Below, piece by piece: positions 26,991 to 35,982 of a stretch of DNA of 64,000 nt. The notes beneath the pieces were generated by a model. The model did no database searches. It was not told the DNA's origin and saw only the letters and a program-made list of their open reading frames with translations. Position 1 is the first letter of the stretch; each line of letters starts with the position of its first letter. Made by a program: the position numbers and the translations under genes. This DNA is from G963668605 sp963668605. Lineage in GTDB: Bacteria; Acidobacteriota; Terriglobia; Bryobacterales; Bryobacteraceae. The stretch spans positions 4,464,001 to 4,528,000 of the forward strand of contig OY764903.1 of assembly GCA_963668605.1 (NCBI GenBank), written 5' to 3'.

Positions 26991-27635
26991 TCAGTCGGCT
27001 GGCGTTGCGCCGCGCGCCATGGCGCGACTGCGGCGTTTTTCGAAGCGCAGCAACTCGCGCCGCCTGCGCGACTTCACCTGATTGTCGACCTTGCGCCAGA
27101 ACTTGCGGAAATACTGGACGGCCGAAGCCATGGCGAAGAAGACCACACCCCATAGAAAGACGTCGGCCCACGGCCTCAGCGCCGGGAAGCTGATGCTGAG
27201 TACCAGCAAGCTGATGGCGATCACCTGGAACATCATCTTCGTCTTGCCGAGGTCGCTGGCCTTGATGGTGTATCCGCCGGCGGCGGCGATGCTGCGCAAT
27301 CCGGAAACGGCGAACTCGCGTCCGACTATCAGGATCACCAGCCAGGCGGCCACCATGTGAATCTGCACGAGCGAGATCAGCGCGGCTGAGATCAGCAGTT
27401 TGTCGGCTATCGGATCGAGCAGCGTGCCGACCGTGGTCACCTGGCTCCAGCGGCGGGCGAGGTAGCCGTCGAGCAGGTCCGTGGCTGCTGCCACGAGAAA
27501 AATTGCCAGGGCAACGATCGCGTTGTCGATCGGATATCCGGCCAAATCGAACGTGCGCTTCTCCATCAAAATCGCCGCCACCAGCATGGGCACGAAGAAG
27601 ATGCGCAACAGCGTGAGTAGATTTGGCAGATTCAT
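26991..27635 (-). CDS. pgsA: CDP-diacylglycerol-glycerol-3-phosphate 3-phosphatidyltransferase
   Basis: Inner-membrane enzyme making phosphatidylglycerol phosphate. The 214-residue protein begins with the typical NLPNLLTLLRIFFVPMLV, has the CDP-alcohol phosphatidyltransferase signature D-G-x2-A-R-x8-G-x3-D-x3-D in DGYLARRWSQVTTVGTLLDP near residue 60, and four to five hydrophobic helices. The C-terminal ~25 residues are strongly basic and resemble an RNA/lipid-binding tail rather than the standard end. It is 43 nt downstream of hflX and probably in the same operon. Confidence 0.93.
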   Translation of the reverse strand: MNLPNLLTLLRIFFVPMLVAAILMEKRTFDLAGYPIDNAIVALAIFLVAAATDLLDGYLARRWSQVTTVGTLLDPIADKLLISAALISLVQIHMVAAWLVILIVGREFAVSGLRSIAAAGGYTIKASDLGKTKMMFQVIAISLLVLSISFPALRPWADVFLWGVVFFAMASAVQYFRKFWRKVDNQVKSRRRRELLRFEKRRSRAMARGATPAD

Positions 27636-27678
27636 TACGCCTTACCAAATATAGAACTTATTCGCGGCTCCGGCCAAC

Positions 27679-28974
27679 CTACTCGCGCACCAGGAATTCA
27701 GCCAGGCGCTTGAGGATCGATTCTGGCACTTCGGCTTCGACCTCGCAATGCTCGCCGATAAATCTTTGTGCGGTCACGCGCGCCTTTTCGTGCAGCAGGT
27801 GCAGCGCGGCGCCCTCGGAAATAGGCAAGCGAAAACGGGCCTGCGATATCGGATCCGCGGGCAGCGCCTCGTCGACCAGTGCGAACAGGCGCTCGATGCC
27901 TTCGCCGGAGCGGGCCGAGACGGCCACTGCGCGCGCGGGGAACTCGCCGGCAGCATCGCCCAGAATTCGGCGGCTTACGGCTTCCGGGTCGGTGCTGCCT
28001 TCGGGCAGCAGGTCGACTTTGTTCAGCACCAGCAATTGCGGAGTCCCGCCGGCGCCGATCTCAGCGAGGACTTTTAGCACGTGCGCCGTCTGGTGGGCGG
28101 CATGGGGAGAGGAGACGTCGACGACATGCAGCAGCAGCGAAGCCTCGACCACCTCTTCGAGCGTGGCGCGGAATGCCTTCACCAACGTCGTCGGCAGGCT
28201 GCGGATGAAACCCACAGTGTCGGTAAACAGGATCGGACGCCGCGAGGGCAGAACGACGGAGCGCACGGTGGGATCGAGCGTGGCAAACATCATGGAATCC
28301 GCCAGCACGCCCGCGCCGGTCAGCCGGTTGAAAAGCGTCGACTTGCCTGCGTTGGTGTAGCCCGCCAGCGCCACGGCGGGAAGCGGAACGGCCTGGCGCT
28401 GGCGGCGTTGCGTCGAGCGTCCGGAGCGCACGTTTTCTAGGTCCTGCTCGACCTTGCGAATGCGCCGCGAGATGCGGCGGCGGTCTGTCTCCAACTGCGT
28501 CTCGCCGGGACCGCGCGTCCCGATGCCGCCGCCCAATCGCGACATCTCGATGCCACGCCCGGCCAGACGCGGCAGCATGTAATTCAACTGCGCCAATTCC
28601 ACCTGCAACCGCCCTTCGTGAGTTCGCGCACGATGGGCGAAGATGTCGAGGATCAACTGTGTACGATCCACCACCTTCGTATGCAGGGCACGCTCCAGGT
28701 TGCGCTGCTGCGTCGGGTTCAGATCCTGATCGAAGAGCACGACGTCGGCGTCGAAAGACTTCACCGTCGCGGCGAGTTCTTCCACCTTGCCCGAACCAAC
28801 AAAGGTGGCCGCGTCGGGAGCGGCGCGCGATTGCATCGAGCGGTCGCACACGTCAGCCCCGGCGGTGGCGGCCAGTGAGGCAAGCTCTTCCAACGATTCT
28901 TCCAGCGTGTAATCGAGGCTTCCGGCCGCGTCTGGCGCCCGCTTGCGGCCCCTGCCGTTGATCTCGAGTCCCAC
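27679..28974 (-). CDS. hflX: GTPase HflX
   Basis: Ribosome-associated GTPase that splits stalled or heat-damaged ribosomes. The ~431-residue protein has the HflX N-terminal domain (AATFVGSGKVEEL, FDQDLNPTQQRNLE), the Gly-rich linker GIGTRGPGETQLETDRRR near residue 150, and a G domain with G1 GYTNAGKST near 210, G3 DTVGFI, G4 LNKVD and G5 SARSGEGI. The first usable start is GTG at 28974, but in-frame codons upstream encode KREKAVLVG, which resembles a conserved HflX beginning; true initiation may be at a rare codon just after the hfq stop. Downstream of hfq, the usual neighbour. Confidence 0.95.
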   Translation of the reverse strand: MGLEINGRGRKRAPDAAGSLDYTLEESLEELASLAATAGADVCDRSMQSRAAPDAATFVGSGKVEELAATVKSFDADVVLFDQDLNPTQQRNLERALHTKVVDRTQLILDIFAHRARTHEGRLQVELAQLNYMLPRLAGRGIEMSRLGGGIGTRGPGETQLETDRRRISRRIRKVEQDLENVRSGRSTQRRQRQAVPLPAVALAGYTNAGKSTLFNRLTGAGVLADSMMFATLDPTVRSVVLPSRRPILFTDTVGFIRSLPTTLVKAFRATLEEVVEASLLLHVVDVSSPHAAHQTAHVLKVLAEIGAGGTPQLLVLNKVDLLPEGSTDPEAVSRRILGDAAGEFPARAVAVSARSGEGIERLFALVDEALPADPISQARFRLPISEGAALHLLHEKARVTAQRFIGEHCEVEAEVPESILKRLAEFLVRE

Positions 28975-29016
28975 CAGAACGGCCTTCTCACGCTTGCTGG
29001 CTGTTACGGCGGTGAT

Positions 29017-29319
29017 CTAGTCCTCCGATTCGGTAGCCGCGCCCGCCACCGCAGCCTGCGGTACGGGAGCCGGAGCCGTGGCACTTCCGGGAGCATAGGG
29101 GCCGGCGTGCACCGGTCTCGACACGACCACGGTAGAGATTGCGTGCTTGAAGATCAACTGCTCTTGATTATTGGACTCGAGAACCACCGAGTACTTGTCG
29201 AAGCTTCTGATGCGGCCCGAGAGCTTGACTCCGCTCATCAGGTAGATGGTCAGAAACGTCTTCTCCTTGCGCGCGTTGTTTAGAAAAGCCTCTTGAATGT
29301 TCTGCGCCAGCTTTTCCAT
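29017..29319 (-). CDS. hfq: RNA chaperone Hfq
   Basis: 100-residue Sm-fold hexameric RNA chaperone pairing sRNAs with mRNAs. Visible: the N-terminal helix KLAQNIQEAFLNNARKEK (with the proximal-site QNIQE-like segment), Sm1 TIYLMSGVKLSGRIRSFDKYSVVLES and Sm2 QLIFKHAISTV with the diagnostic (F/Y)KHA. The C-terminal tail is Ala/Pro-rich and disordered. The ATG at 29319 has a perfect AGGAGG 8 nt upstream; a GTG two codons earlier is less likely. It is followed by hflX, as in many bacteria. Confidence 0.97.
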   Translation of the reverse strand: MEKLAQNIQEAFLNNARKEKTFLTIYLMSGVKLSGRIRSFDKYSVVLESNNQEQLIFKHAISTVVVSRPVHAGPYAPGSATAPAPVPQAAVAGAATESED

Positions 29320-29459
29320 ACTCACATCCTCCTGCCCGGCAGGGCCGTGCCGCTTAAGATCATGTCACCTAATTGTTTCGTCTGAATTGTACACCAATCT
29401 CTATTCTACCGATGCCTCTGGCGGGAAACTGGAGTATCTTGCATCCGGACCGGGTTCGG

Positions 29460-30266
29460 TCAGAGCTGCGGCAGCGGCACCCGGTTCCTGCCTGCCGCCA
29501 CGTCGGCGAAGGTCGCAAGCAACTCGTCGTGGATTTTCGTATTGTCGGCAACGATATTGGGGCCGTGGATGTCGAGCGGCTGTCCATCCATGCGGCTGAT
29601 GGTCCCGCCGGCTTCGCTCACGATGATGCTGCCCGCGGCCATATCCCACGGCTTGAGGCCGATCTCCCAGTAGGCGTCCAACCGTCCACACGCCACATAC
29701 ACCAGATCGATCGCCGCGGAGCCGGCTCGGCGCACACCATGGCTAAGCATGGCGAGCTGATGGTAGTAGTGGATGTTCACATTCTTGTGGCGATTGTAGC
29801 TGGGAAATCCCGTGGCGACCAGACTGACGCTCAGCGATTTCGCGGCGGAAGCGTGGATGCGCCGGTTGTTCAGCCATGCACCGGAACCCAGTTCGGCGGC
29901 GAACAACTCCTGGCGCGTGGGATCGTAGACCACGCCGGCGATCATCTGCCCGGCGCGTTCCAGTCCGATGCTGACATTAAAGACCGGGAAGCCGTGCGCA
30001 AAGTTCGTGGTCCCGTCAAGCGGGTCCACGTACCACTTGTAGTCGGACGAGCCCGTCTTCGAGGTTCCCTCCTCGCCCAGAATGGAGTGGCTGGGAAAAC
30101 GGGAAGAGATGCGCTCGACGATCAAAGTCTCCGATGCGCGGTCGGCTTCGGTGACCAGATCCGATTCGCCTTTCAGTTCGTAACCGATGTGCCGTTCCAG
30201 ATAGTTCGCGATCAGGTTTCCGGCTTCGCGAGCAACCTCGCTGGCAGTTTCGAGGAATTGGCTCAT
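29460..30266 (-). CDS. suhB: Inositol-1-monophosphatase family protein
   Basis: 268-residue Mg2+-dependent phosphatase. Metal-site motifs: GEEGTSKTG near residue 65, DPLDGTTNFAHGFP near 82 and the C-terminal WDMAAGSIIVSEAGG near 212, matching the inositol monophosphatase family (PF00459). In E. coli SuhB also binds RNA polymerase/NusA; whether that applies here is unknown. Its ATG overlaps the stop of the Sm-like gene (TAATG), so the two are translationally coupled. Confidence 0.95.
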   Translation of the reverse strand: MSQFLETASEVAREAGNLIANYLERHIGYELKGESDLVTEADRASETLIVERISSRFPSHSILGEEGTSKTGSSDYKWYVDPLDGTTNFAHGFPVFNVSIGLERAGQMIAGVVYDPTRQELFAAELGSGAWLNNRRIHASAAKSLSVSLVATGFPSYNRHKNVNIHYYHQLAMLSHGVRRAGSAAIDLVYVACGRLDAYWEIGLKPWDMAAGSIIVSEAGGTISRMDGQPLDIHGPNIVADNTKIHDELLATFADVAAGRNRVPLPQL

Positions 30267-30526
30267 TAGCTCTCGTAGAGGTACTTAATGTCGTGCTTGA
30301 AAATGAACAAGTTCGGTCCGTCGGTGCGGGTCACTCGAATGAAGGCCACGTCGTAGTACTCGATCGTACCCTCAATCTCTTCGTTGTCGAGCAACTTCAC
30401 TACCACGGGCGTCTTCTGTTCGATCAGGCGCTTCAGGTAACGGACTTCTTCAAAGGTCTGCTCCGGCGGGCGCGGTTTGGAACTAGCGGGAGAAGCCGTC
30501 TTGGGCTTCACTTTCTTTTCAAGCAC
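30266..30526 (-). CDS. Divergent Hfq/Sm-like RNA-binding protein (second Sm protein)
   Basis: 86 residues. A basic, proline-rich N-terminus (residues 1-23) is followed by a helix (FEEVRYLKRLIEQ), then an Sm1-like beta segment PVVVKLLDNEEIEGTIEYYDVAFIRVTR and an Sm2-like segment NLFIFKHDIKYLYES. The FIFKH core is the same as LIFKHA of the bona fide Hfq 1 kb away, but the N-terminal sRNA-contact residues differ. The GTG start has AGGAG 5 nt upstream. It sits between a VWFA gene (15 nt upstream) and suhB (overlapping). Inferred to be an RNA-binding regulator; partner RNAs unknown. Confidence 0.75.
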   Translation of the reverse strand: MLEKKVKPKTASPASSKPRPPEQTFEEVRYLKRLIEQKTPVVVKLLDNEEIEGTIEYYDVAFIRVTRTDGPNLFIFKHDIKYLYES

Positions 30527-30541
30527 TGGAACTCCTGACGG

Positions 30542-31513
30542 TCACGGGATGCGGGTTCTTGCGGGTTTGCCGCGTTCACCCGTGGACTGCTCCACATCCC
30601 CATAGTATCCACTGCGCGTGATGGCCCGCAAATCCGGACGCGCCAGCTTGATCGTCAAGTTATGGAAGCGGTTGCTCGCAGCCGGCACGTTCTTAGGGTA
30701 GTAACCGATCAGGTACTGCGTCCTCAGATCCGACAGGATTTCCCGGAATGCGGAATCTATGCCCGCTCCGAGGGCAGGCGTAAAAACGCGGCCGCCGGTC
30801 GAAGCGGTCAGCGTGGTAAGCGCGTGTTCTCCCCCGATATTCCGCCCGGCGTCGTTTGTAATTGGCATGACAAGGATGGCGTAGATAATGGCATCGGCGC
30901 GATGGGCCGTTTCGAGTGCCTCGTGGTACGTCTTGCGGCTGGCCGTATCGCCGCCGTCGGTGACAATGACGAGGACGCGCCGGCCGTCACGATGCTCCAC
31001 CACATCGGCGGCCAGATAAATTGCGTCATAGAGCGCCGTTCCTGCCTCCGCCCGGAGCGCGCGCAGGTTCCTGTCGAGCAGCGGCAGCCGGCGCGTATAG
31101 TCGTTATGCAGCGTGACCTCGTAGTTAAAGCTGTAGAGCGCAACAGCATCCCGCGGGTTGCCTTCCGCAAAGAGCGCGTGCAGAAAACGATTGACGGAAT
31201 CGAGTTCATAACGCAGATCCTTGGCCGTCGATCCGCTCGTATCGACCAGCAGCGAGACGGAGAGCGGTTGCTCGGTGCGGCGTTCGAAGACAGCCACCTG
31301 CTGGCGAACGCCATTGTCAAAGATGGCGAAGTCTTCTCTGTCAAGGCCGCCCACAAGTTCGCCGCGCTGGTCCTTTACCGTGGCCAGCATGCGTACCAGT
31401 CTGACGTCGACGCGGAAGACCGGCGCTCGCTCCTGCGCGCACAGGCACAGCGCCACCACCAGCAGCGCCGCGAGCGCGAATACAATTAACGTCCGAGAAC
31501 GGCTTCGTCCCAC
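30542..31513 (-). CDS. Secreted VWFA-domain protein (acidobacterial VWFA-related family), third copy
   Basis: 323 residues. A hydrophobic N-terminal signal (TLIVFALAALLVVALCLCAQE) could be a lipoprotein-like or Sec signal. The VWFA domain has MIDAS DTSGS near residue 93 and the VIVTDGGDTAS loop near 175. The C-terminus follows the family pattern (RTQYLIGYYPKN...TRSGYYG). It overlaps the end of moaDE by 28 nt and probably starts at GTG. It is more distant from the two copies at 5-6.8 kb than those are from each other by eye. Confidence 0.9.
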   Translation of the reverse strand: MGRSRSRTLIVFALAALLVVALCLCAQERAPVFRVDVRLVRMLATVKDQRGELVGGLDREDFAIFDNGVRQQVAVFERRTEQPLSVSLLVDTSGSTAKDLRYELDSVNRFLHALFAEGNPRDAVALYSFNYEVTLHNDYTRRLPLLDRNLRALRAEAGTALYDAIYLAADVVEHRDGRRVLVIVTDGGDTASRKTYHEALETAHRADAIIYAILVMPITNDAGRNIGGEHALTTLTASTGGRVFTPALGAGIDSAFREILSDLRTQYLIGYYPKNVPAASNRFHNLTIKLARPDLRAITRSGYYGDVEQSTGERGKPARTRIP

Positions 31514-32205
31514 TCGCCCTCAACCCAAACTTCGCCGTCGGCGAAGTGCTCTTTCTTCCAGATCGGCGTCAGGCGTTTCAAACGATTGATACCTTCGAGC
31601 GCGGCCTCAAACGCGGGCCTGCGGTGCGGCGCGGTGACGACGATCACGACGCTGGGCTCGCCGATTTCGAGCCGGCCGAGACGGTGCACCATGGCGATGC
31701 GCCCGATGGCATACTCGCCGGCCAGGTCGCGACCAATGCGGGCCATGACCTGAACTGCCATGCTCTCGTAGCCTTCATAGTCGAGAAATTTCGTCGCGCG
31801 GCCTTTCGTGTTGTTGCGAACCACGCCCTCGAAGCTGACCACCGCGCCATCCTCACCGCGCAGAATGCGTTCCGCCAGCGCGCGAGCATCGATCGGATCC
31901 CGCGTCAGTGCAAAAAAGTTGCCGCTCTCGGCGTCCTCGATCTCGTGGGTCCAGCTTCCCGCGCCGCCGCTCACGGGCGGCAGAAACGCGATTTCGTCGC
32001 CGTCTTCCAGCGTCTCCGCGCCGCTCGAAAACTGCTGATTCCGCGCCAGCACCAAGCTCTTACGCAGTTCCTTGAACTTCGGATAACGTTCCGCAAAATT
32101 GTCGAAGACGGACTCCAGGCTGCTGCCCTCGGCAACCTCCAGGCTCTCCTGAGAGCGGCCGACAACATCCTTCACCAAACCGAAAAATAGGATCTGGACA
32201 CGCAC
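31486..32205 (-). CDS. moaDE: Molybdopterin synthase MoaD-MoaE fusion
   Basis: 239 residues joining a MoaD sulfur carrier (residues 1-81, ubiquitin-like fold, ending FLPPVSGG) to MoaE (residues ~90-239, with GAVVSFEGVVRNNT, APHRRPAF and PIWKKE with the active-site lysines). The pair converts cyclic pyranopterin monophosphate to molybdopterin. In the separate proteins the MoaD C-terminal Gly-Gly must be free to become a thiocarboxylate. Here Gly80-Gly81 is internal, so cleavage after Gly81 would be needed, as reported for mycobacterial MoaX. Natural fusions of this kind are known. The gene starts an operon with the third VWFA gene. Confidence 0.92.
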   Translation of the reverse strand: MRVQILFFGLVKDVVGRSQESLEVAEGSSLESVFDNFAERYPKFKELRKSLVLARNQQFSSGAETLEDGDEIAFLPPVSGGAGSWTHEIEDAESGNFFALTRDPIDARALAERILRGEDGAVVSFEGVVRNNTKGRATKFLDYEGYESMAVQVMARIGRDLAGEYAIGRIAMVHRLGRLEIGEPSVVIVVTAPHRRPAFEAALEGINRLKRLTPIWKKEHFADGEVWVEGEWDEAVLGR

Positions 32206-32261
32206 AATCAGTCATAGTAACAGACTCATTGTGCGTGTCTCCGGTTTCAAGTGAGTTAAGG

Positions 32262-32381
32262 GGAGTGGTCTGCCGGACTGCCGCGTTATCGCGCGAACCT
32301 GCGCACATTCGTTGCTGAGCCTTGTTGCGAACCGCAGGGGGGCGAACCGCTCGCATCAGGCCGAGCGGTTCGCTGAACGGT
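32262..32381. repeat. Family B dispersed repeat with long hairpin, downstream of the TonB receptor
   Basis: Contains TGCCGGACTGCCGCGTTATC shared with the repeat at 39.3 kb and GAACCGC.GGGGGGCGAAC shared with that at 43.5 kb. A perfect 12-bp stem GCGAACCGCTCG (32342-32353) / CGAGCGGTTCGC (32362-32373) with an 8-nt loop lies 48 nt after the receptor stop codon. There is no T tract. It fills most of the 215-nt gap between moaDE and the receptor. Confidence 0.65.
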
Positions 32382-32420
32382 TATCCGCCGCCTGGCGGAA
32401 GAGAATCCGGACTGGGTCCG

Positions 32421-35400
32421 TCAGAAGATCAGCTTCAATCCCAGGACGAAGTGGCGCGCAGGGCCGCGGATTCCGGTGACGGTGCCGAACGCAGAATTCG
32501 CGGGTGCGGTGTTCGGGTCGCCGAATTGTGCGTGATTCCCCGTATTGCCCGCGAGCAGCATGAACCGCAGACGGAACCCTTCCCGGAGGCGGAAGTTTTT
32601 GTACATCGAAAGGTTGACATTGTTGATGCCGTCGCGGCGGATGCCGGTAAACAGGCTGGACAACCCTTGGAGGTTCGAAGCCAGACCCTTGGTACTGTCC
32701 CGCTCGAAGCCGGCCTCGGTATTGAACCAGCGTTCCACTTTTCGTTCGCTGACCGGCAGAACGATGTCGTGCAGATCGCCGTTGAAGATGGCGTTGCCGA
32801 AACCGAGCGCCTTGCCGGACTGTGCCTCGAAGATACCCTGGAATTGCCACCCTCCGACGAGCACCTCCGACAGTCCTTTGGCGTTGCCGAGAAATGCCCG
32901 TCCATGCCCGAACGGCAACTCATAAATGCCCGTGAAAACCAGGCGGTGGGGGTAGTCGTCCGCCGACACGACCTTCTCGGGCCGCGCATCGGTAGCGTTC
33001 CGGTAAGCGGTCGCCTCCATGTACCTCGAGTAGGTCCAGGACGCCTGAAAAGACAGACCTCCGCTCATTCTCTTTTCCGCCCGGGTCTGCAACGAATGGT
33101 AGTAGGAGTAACCGGCGGGCAGGGTCGACGTGATTCCGGAGAACTGCGGGTACGGCGCCAGCAGACTGCTGCGGCTGAGGGTCTGCCCGCCCAGTCCCGT
33201 TCCGGCGAATTCCGCTATCCCGGCAAACGGGTTGGCCACTTGCGCGCTTAGATAGTCAATGGTCGGTTGGTCGCGATACGGCAGCGTCGAAAGATACTGT
33301 GCCGGGGTCGTCGTGAACTGCCGTTGAACGGCCAGCTTCGTGCCTCGATTTCCGACGTAGGACGTCTCGAACAGCACGCGCGCCGGCAGTTCCCGCTGCA
33401 CCGAAACGGACCACCGCTGCATATAGGGATTGACCGGCTTGTCGTTGAAGAAACTCGCGCCGCGCCCCACGAAAGTCGCGAGGCCGGCGGCCGCGCCCGC
33501 GGGAACCTCCAACCCAAAGGGGAACGGGTTGGACAGAGTTGCTTGATAGGTCTGGCCGTTGTCGATGGAGGGTATGATGTTCGTGGTCTGGTTGAAGCCG
33601 CCCTGGTTTACGTCCTGCCGGTCGACGCCGATCACGTCGTAGAAGATGCCGTACCCTGCACGGAGAGTAGTCTTCGCATTCAACTGGTAGGCGAGACCCA
33701 CGCGCGGCGCGAAGTTGTTTTTATCCGCGTTCCATAGCCCCCGGGGCTGTCCGTTCACGCCGGCGAAGAGCAAGCCGCCCATGGTCCTGAATTGCTCCAC
33801 GGGCAGCTCCGGGATGGGGTTTTTGGCGTAATTCGCCTTCGCCCGGGCGGCTACAGGGCTTTCGGCGCTGAAATCAAATCCACGGACCGATCGGTTGAAC
33901 CGCTCCGTCGTAGGTCCTTCATACTCGTACCGAAGGCCGATGTTGACGGTCAATTTTCGTGTGACGCGCCAATCGTCCTGAACGTATAACCCCCAGAAGG
34001 TGGACTGCTCGGCGCGCGAGGCATTAACGTTGATCCAGCCGCCGGTCGGCACTCCGAGCAGCATGGAGGCGAGCCCCTGGCCGATAGGCGCCGCCGCCGA
34101 GTTATCGAGCGGCCCGCGCGTGTAAGCCTGGGCGAAGGTCAACTGCGGCGACACATTTCCATAATTGAATCCGTTCTCCTGCATTACGCGGAATTCGCCG
34201 CCGAACCTTACGCTGTGGCTTCCGGCGACTTTGGTCGCGTTCGCACTGAAGGTGTGGTAGTAGGTCTTCGTGTCCGATCCGCCGTCGTGGCCCAGAGCGG
34301 TGTAAGCCCCGCCATCGATCTGCGTCAGGGGGAAGGTCAACCCGCCGGGATTGTTCTTGCGCTTGATCTCATCCACCAACTGGGAGCCGAAACCGAGCGT
34401 GGTCAGGTCGAACCCCTGCGATCCGCGCAAGACGTAGGGGTTTTGATAAGTCAAACCGTAACGGACGTTCAGCAGAAATTGAGGGTTAAACACATACACG
34501 TCGTCCAGAACCACCCCCCAGCCGGTCCGGTCCGTCACGTTCTTGGTGACAGGCGTGGGCAGGGTATCGTTGGTCTGGTCGAATTGCGAATTGTTCCAGC
34601 GCGCAAACAGCCTCTGCTTGTCGCTCACGACGTGATCGAAACGGTTCAGTAGCGTCCTGTTCCATGGGATGCCCGGAACGGTCCGGAAGTAATTCTGCCG
34701 GCCGTCGGACGTCCCGGCCTGGTTCGGATCGGGATAGTAACTCAGGATGTTCTGCGCAATCGGGCTGATGCGGCTCTTGGGAATGATGTTCCCCGGAATT
34801 GGCTGTCTCGTGAATCGGCCCGCCTGCGCGGCGGGAACGGTCGTCAGCGGATCGTAAATCTGGTACTTCGATCCGGCGGCCAGCAACTCGGAAAGATCCC
34901 CGCGCTTTTCAGCCGCCGAGGGTACGGTATAGGAGTTCGACGAATTGTAGTTTGCGTACAATCCTTCGTAGCCGAAGCTCCAAAATGTTTTGTTCTTCCC
35001 GTTGTAAACCCTGGGAATTACGACTGGCGCCGTCACCGTGCCGCCCCAAAAGAGCTGAAAGAACGTGACCTCCCGCATCCGCTGCTTCGCCTCGGAATTG
35101 ACAGGCCCGGTAGTCGGGTTGTACACGTAATTGTTGGTGAACCAGGGCACAGCCGCCCACCGGGAATCCTGGTAGTTCACGGTCCCATGGACTTCATTGG
35201 TACCCGATTTGGTGCTGACGTTCGTTAGCGCGCCGGCCGCGTGCCCGATGCTCGCGTCGTAGCCGGCCGTATCAATCTTGACTTCCTGGACCAGGTCCTT
35301 GGGGGGCGAGAACACCAGGTTGCGCTGGCCCATGTTGGGGCTGCCATCCACGGCCGCCTCACTGACGTTTCGGGTGCCGTTGACGATAATGTCGGTGGCT

Positions 35401-35942
35401 TCGGTGACACCTTGAGGATCGCCTCCGCCGTAATTGCCGGCATTGAGCACGCCGGGCGAGAGCTTATAGAACAAGAAGCTGTTGCCGCCTACGTTCGGCA
35501 ACTCTTGCGCCATGCGCTGCTGCACCACCATGCCGGCCGATGCAGTGGTCGTTTCGAGCAGGGGCGTCTGGCCGGTAACCGTAACTGACTCGCCCACACC
35601 ACCGACCTCCAGGACGAAATCGATCGCCAACCGTTCGCTGACGCGCGCCTCCAACTGGTCCCGGATGGCCGTTTTGAAGCCAGCGGACTCCACGGTCACC
35701 CGATACATTCCGGGCAACAAGTACGGAATCTGAAAATTGCCGCTTTCGTTGGAAACCGAAGAGCCACCGGAGTTCGTCGCCACGTTCACGGCCCGGACGG
35801 CGGCGCCCGCCACCACGGCGCCGCTGGGGTCCGTCACGCGCCCGGTGATGGTGGCGCGAGACTCCTGGGCAAAGCATAAACCGGCGCTCAGCAGCCCGGC
35901 CATCAGCACGCACATAGCAATTCCAGTTATTCGTCTCAACAC
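32421..35942 (-). CDS. TonB-dependent receptor with carboxypeptidase-regulatory-like N-domain (Oar-like)
   Basis: 1173-residue outer-membrane protein. Order: signal peptide (ITGIAMCVLMAGLLSAGLCFAQE), a ~75-residue carboxypeptidase regulatory-like beta-sandwich (TGRVTDPSGAVVAGAAVRAVN...VESAGF), the plug domain (VTVTGQTPLLETTTA...), and a large beta-barrel ending in a C-terminal phenylalanine (LGLKLIF), as expected for BAM-assembled barrels. These Oar-like receptors are greatly expanded in Acidobacteria and are thought to import oligosaccharides or other large ligands. The GTG start has AAGGAG 7 nt upstream. It lies 40 nt downstream of the GH2 gene, so the two form an operon. No SusD partner is present. 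Confidence 0.93.
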   Translation of the reverse strand: MLRRITGIAMCVLMAGLLSAGLCFAQESRATITGRVTDPSGAVVAGAAVRAVNVATNSGGSSVSNESGNFQIPYLLPGMYRVTVESAGFKTAIRDQLEARVSERLAIDFVLEVGGVGESVTVTGQTPLLETTTASAGMVVQQRMAQELPNVGGNSFLFYKLSPGVLNAGNYGGGDPQGVTEATDIIVNGTRNVSEAAVDGSPNMGQRNLVFSPPKDLVQEVKIDTAGYDASIGHAAGALTNVSTKSGTNEVHGTVNYQDSRWAAVPWFTNNYVYNPTTGPVNSEAKQRMREVTFFQLFWGGTVTAPVVIPRVYNGKNKTFWSFGYEGLYANYNSSNSYTVPSAAEKRGDLSELLAAGSKYQIYDPLTTVPAAQAGRFTRQPIPGNIIPKSRISPIAQNILSYYPDPNQAGTSDGRQNYFRTVPGIPWNRTLLNRFDHVVSDKQRLFARWNNSQFDQTNDTLPTPVTKNVTDRTGWGVVLDDVYVFNPQFLLNVRYGLTYQNPYVLRGSQGFDLTTLGFGSQLVDEIKRKNNPGGLTFPLTQIDGGAYTALGHDGGSDTKTYYHTFSANATKVAGSHSVRFGGEFRVMQENGFNYGNVSPQLTFAQAYTRGPLDNSAAAPIGQGLASMLLGVPTGGWINVNASRAEQSTFWGLYVQDDWRVTRKLTVNIGLRYEYEGPTTERFNRSVRGFDFSAESPVAARAKANYAKNPIPELPVEQFRTMGGLLFAGVNGQPRGLWNADKNNFAPRVGLAYQLNAKTTLRAGYGIFYDVIGVDRQDVNQGGFNQTTNIIPSIDNGQTYQATLSNPFPFGLEVPAGAAAGLATFVGRGASFFNDKPVNPYMQRWSVSVQRELPARVLFETSYVGNRGTKLAVQRQFTTTPAQYLSTLPYRDQPTIDYLSAQVANPFAGIAEFAGTGLGGQTLSRSSLLAPYPQFSGITSTLPAGYSYYHSLQTRAEKRMSGGLSFQASWTYSRYMEATAYRNATDARPEKVVSADDYPHRLVFTGIYELPFGHGRAFLGNAKGLSEVLVGGWQFQGIFEAQSGKALGFGNAIFNGDLHDIVLPVSERKVERWFNTEAGFERDSTKGLASNLQGLSSLFTGIRRDGINNVNLSMYKNFRLREGFRLRFMLLAGNTGNHAQFGDPNTAPANSAFGTVTGIRGPARHFVLGLKLIF

Positions 35943-35982
35943 AATTCGTCTCCTTGTTCGCTCATGCTCGGGCGCGATAATC

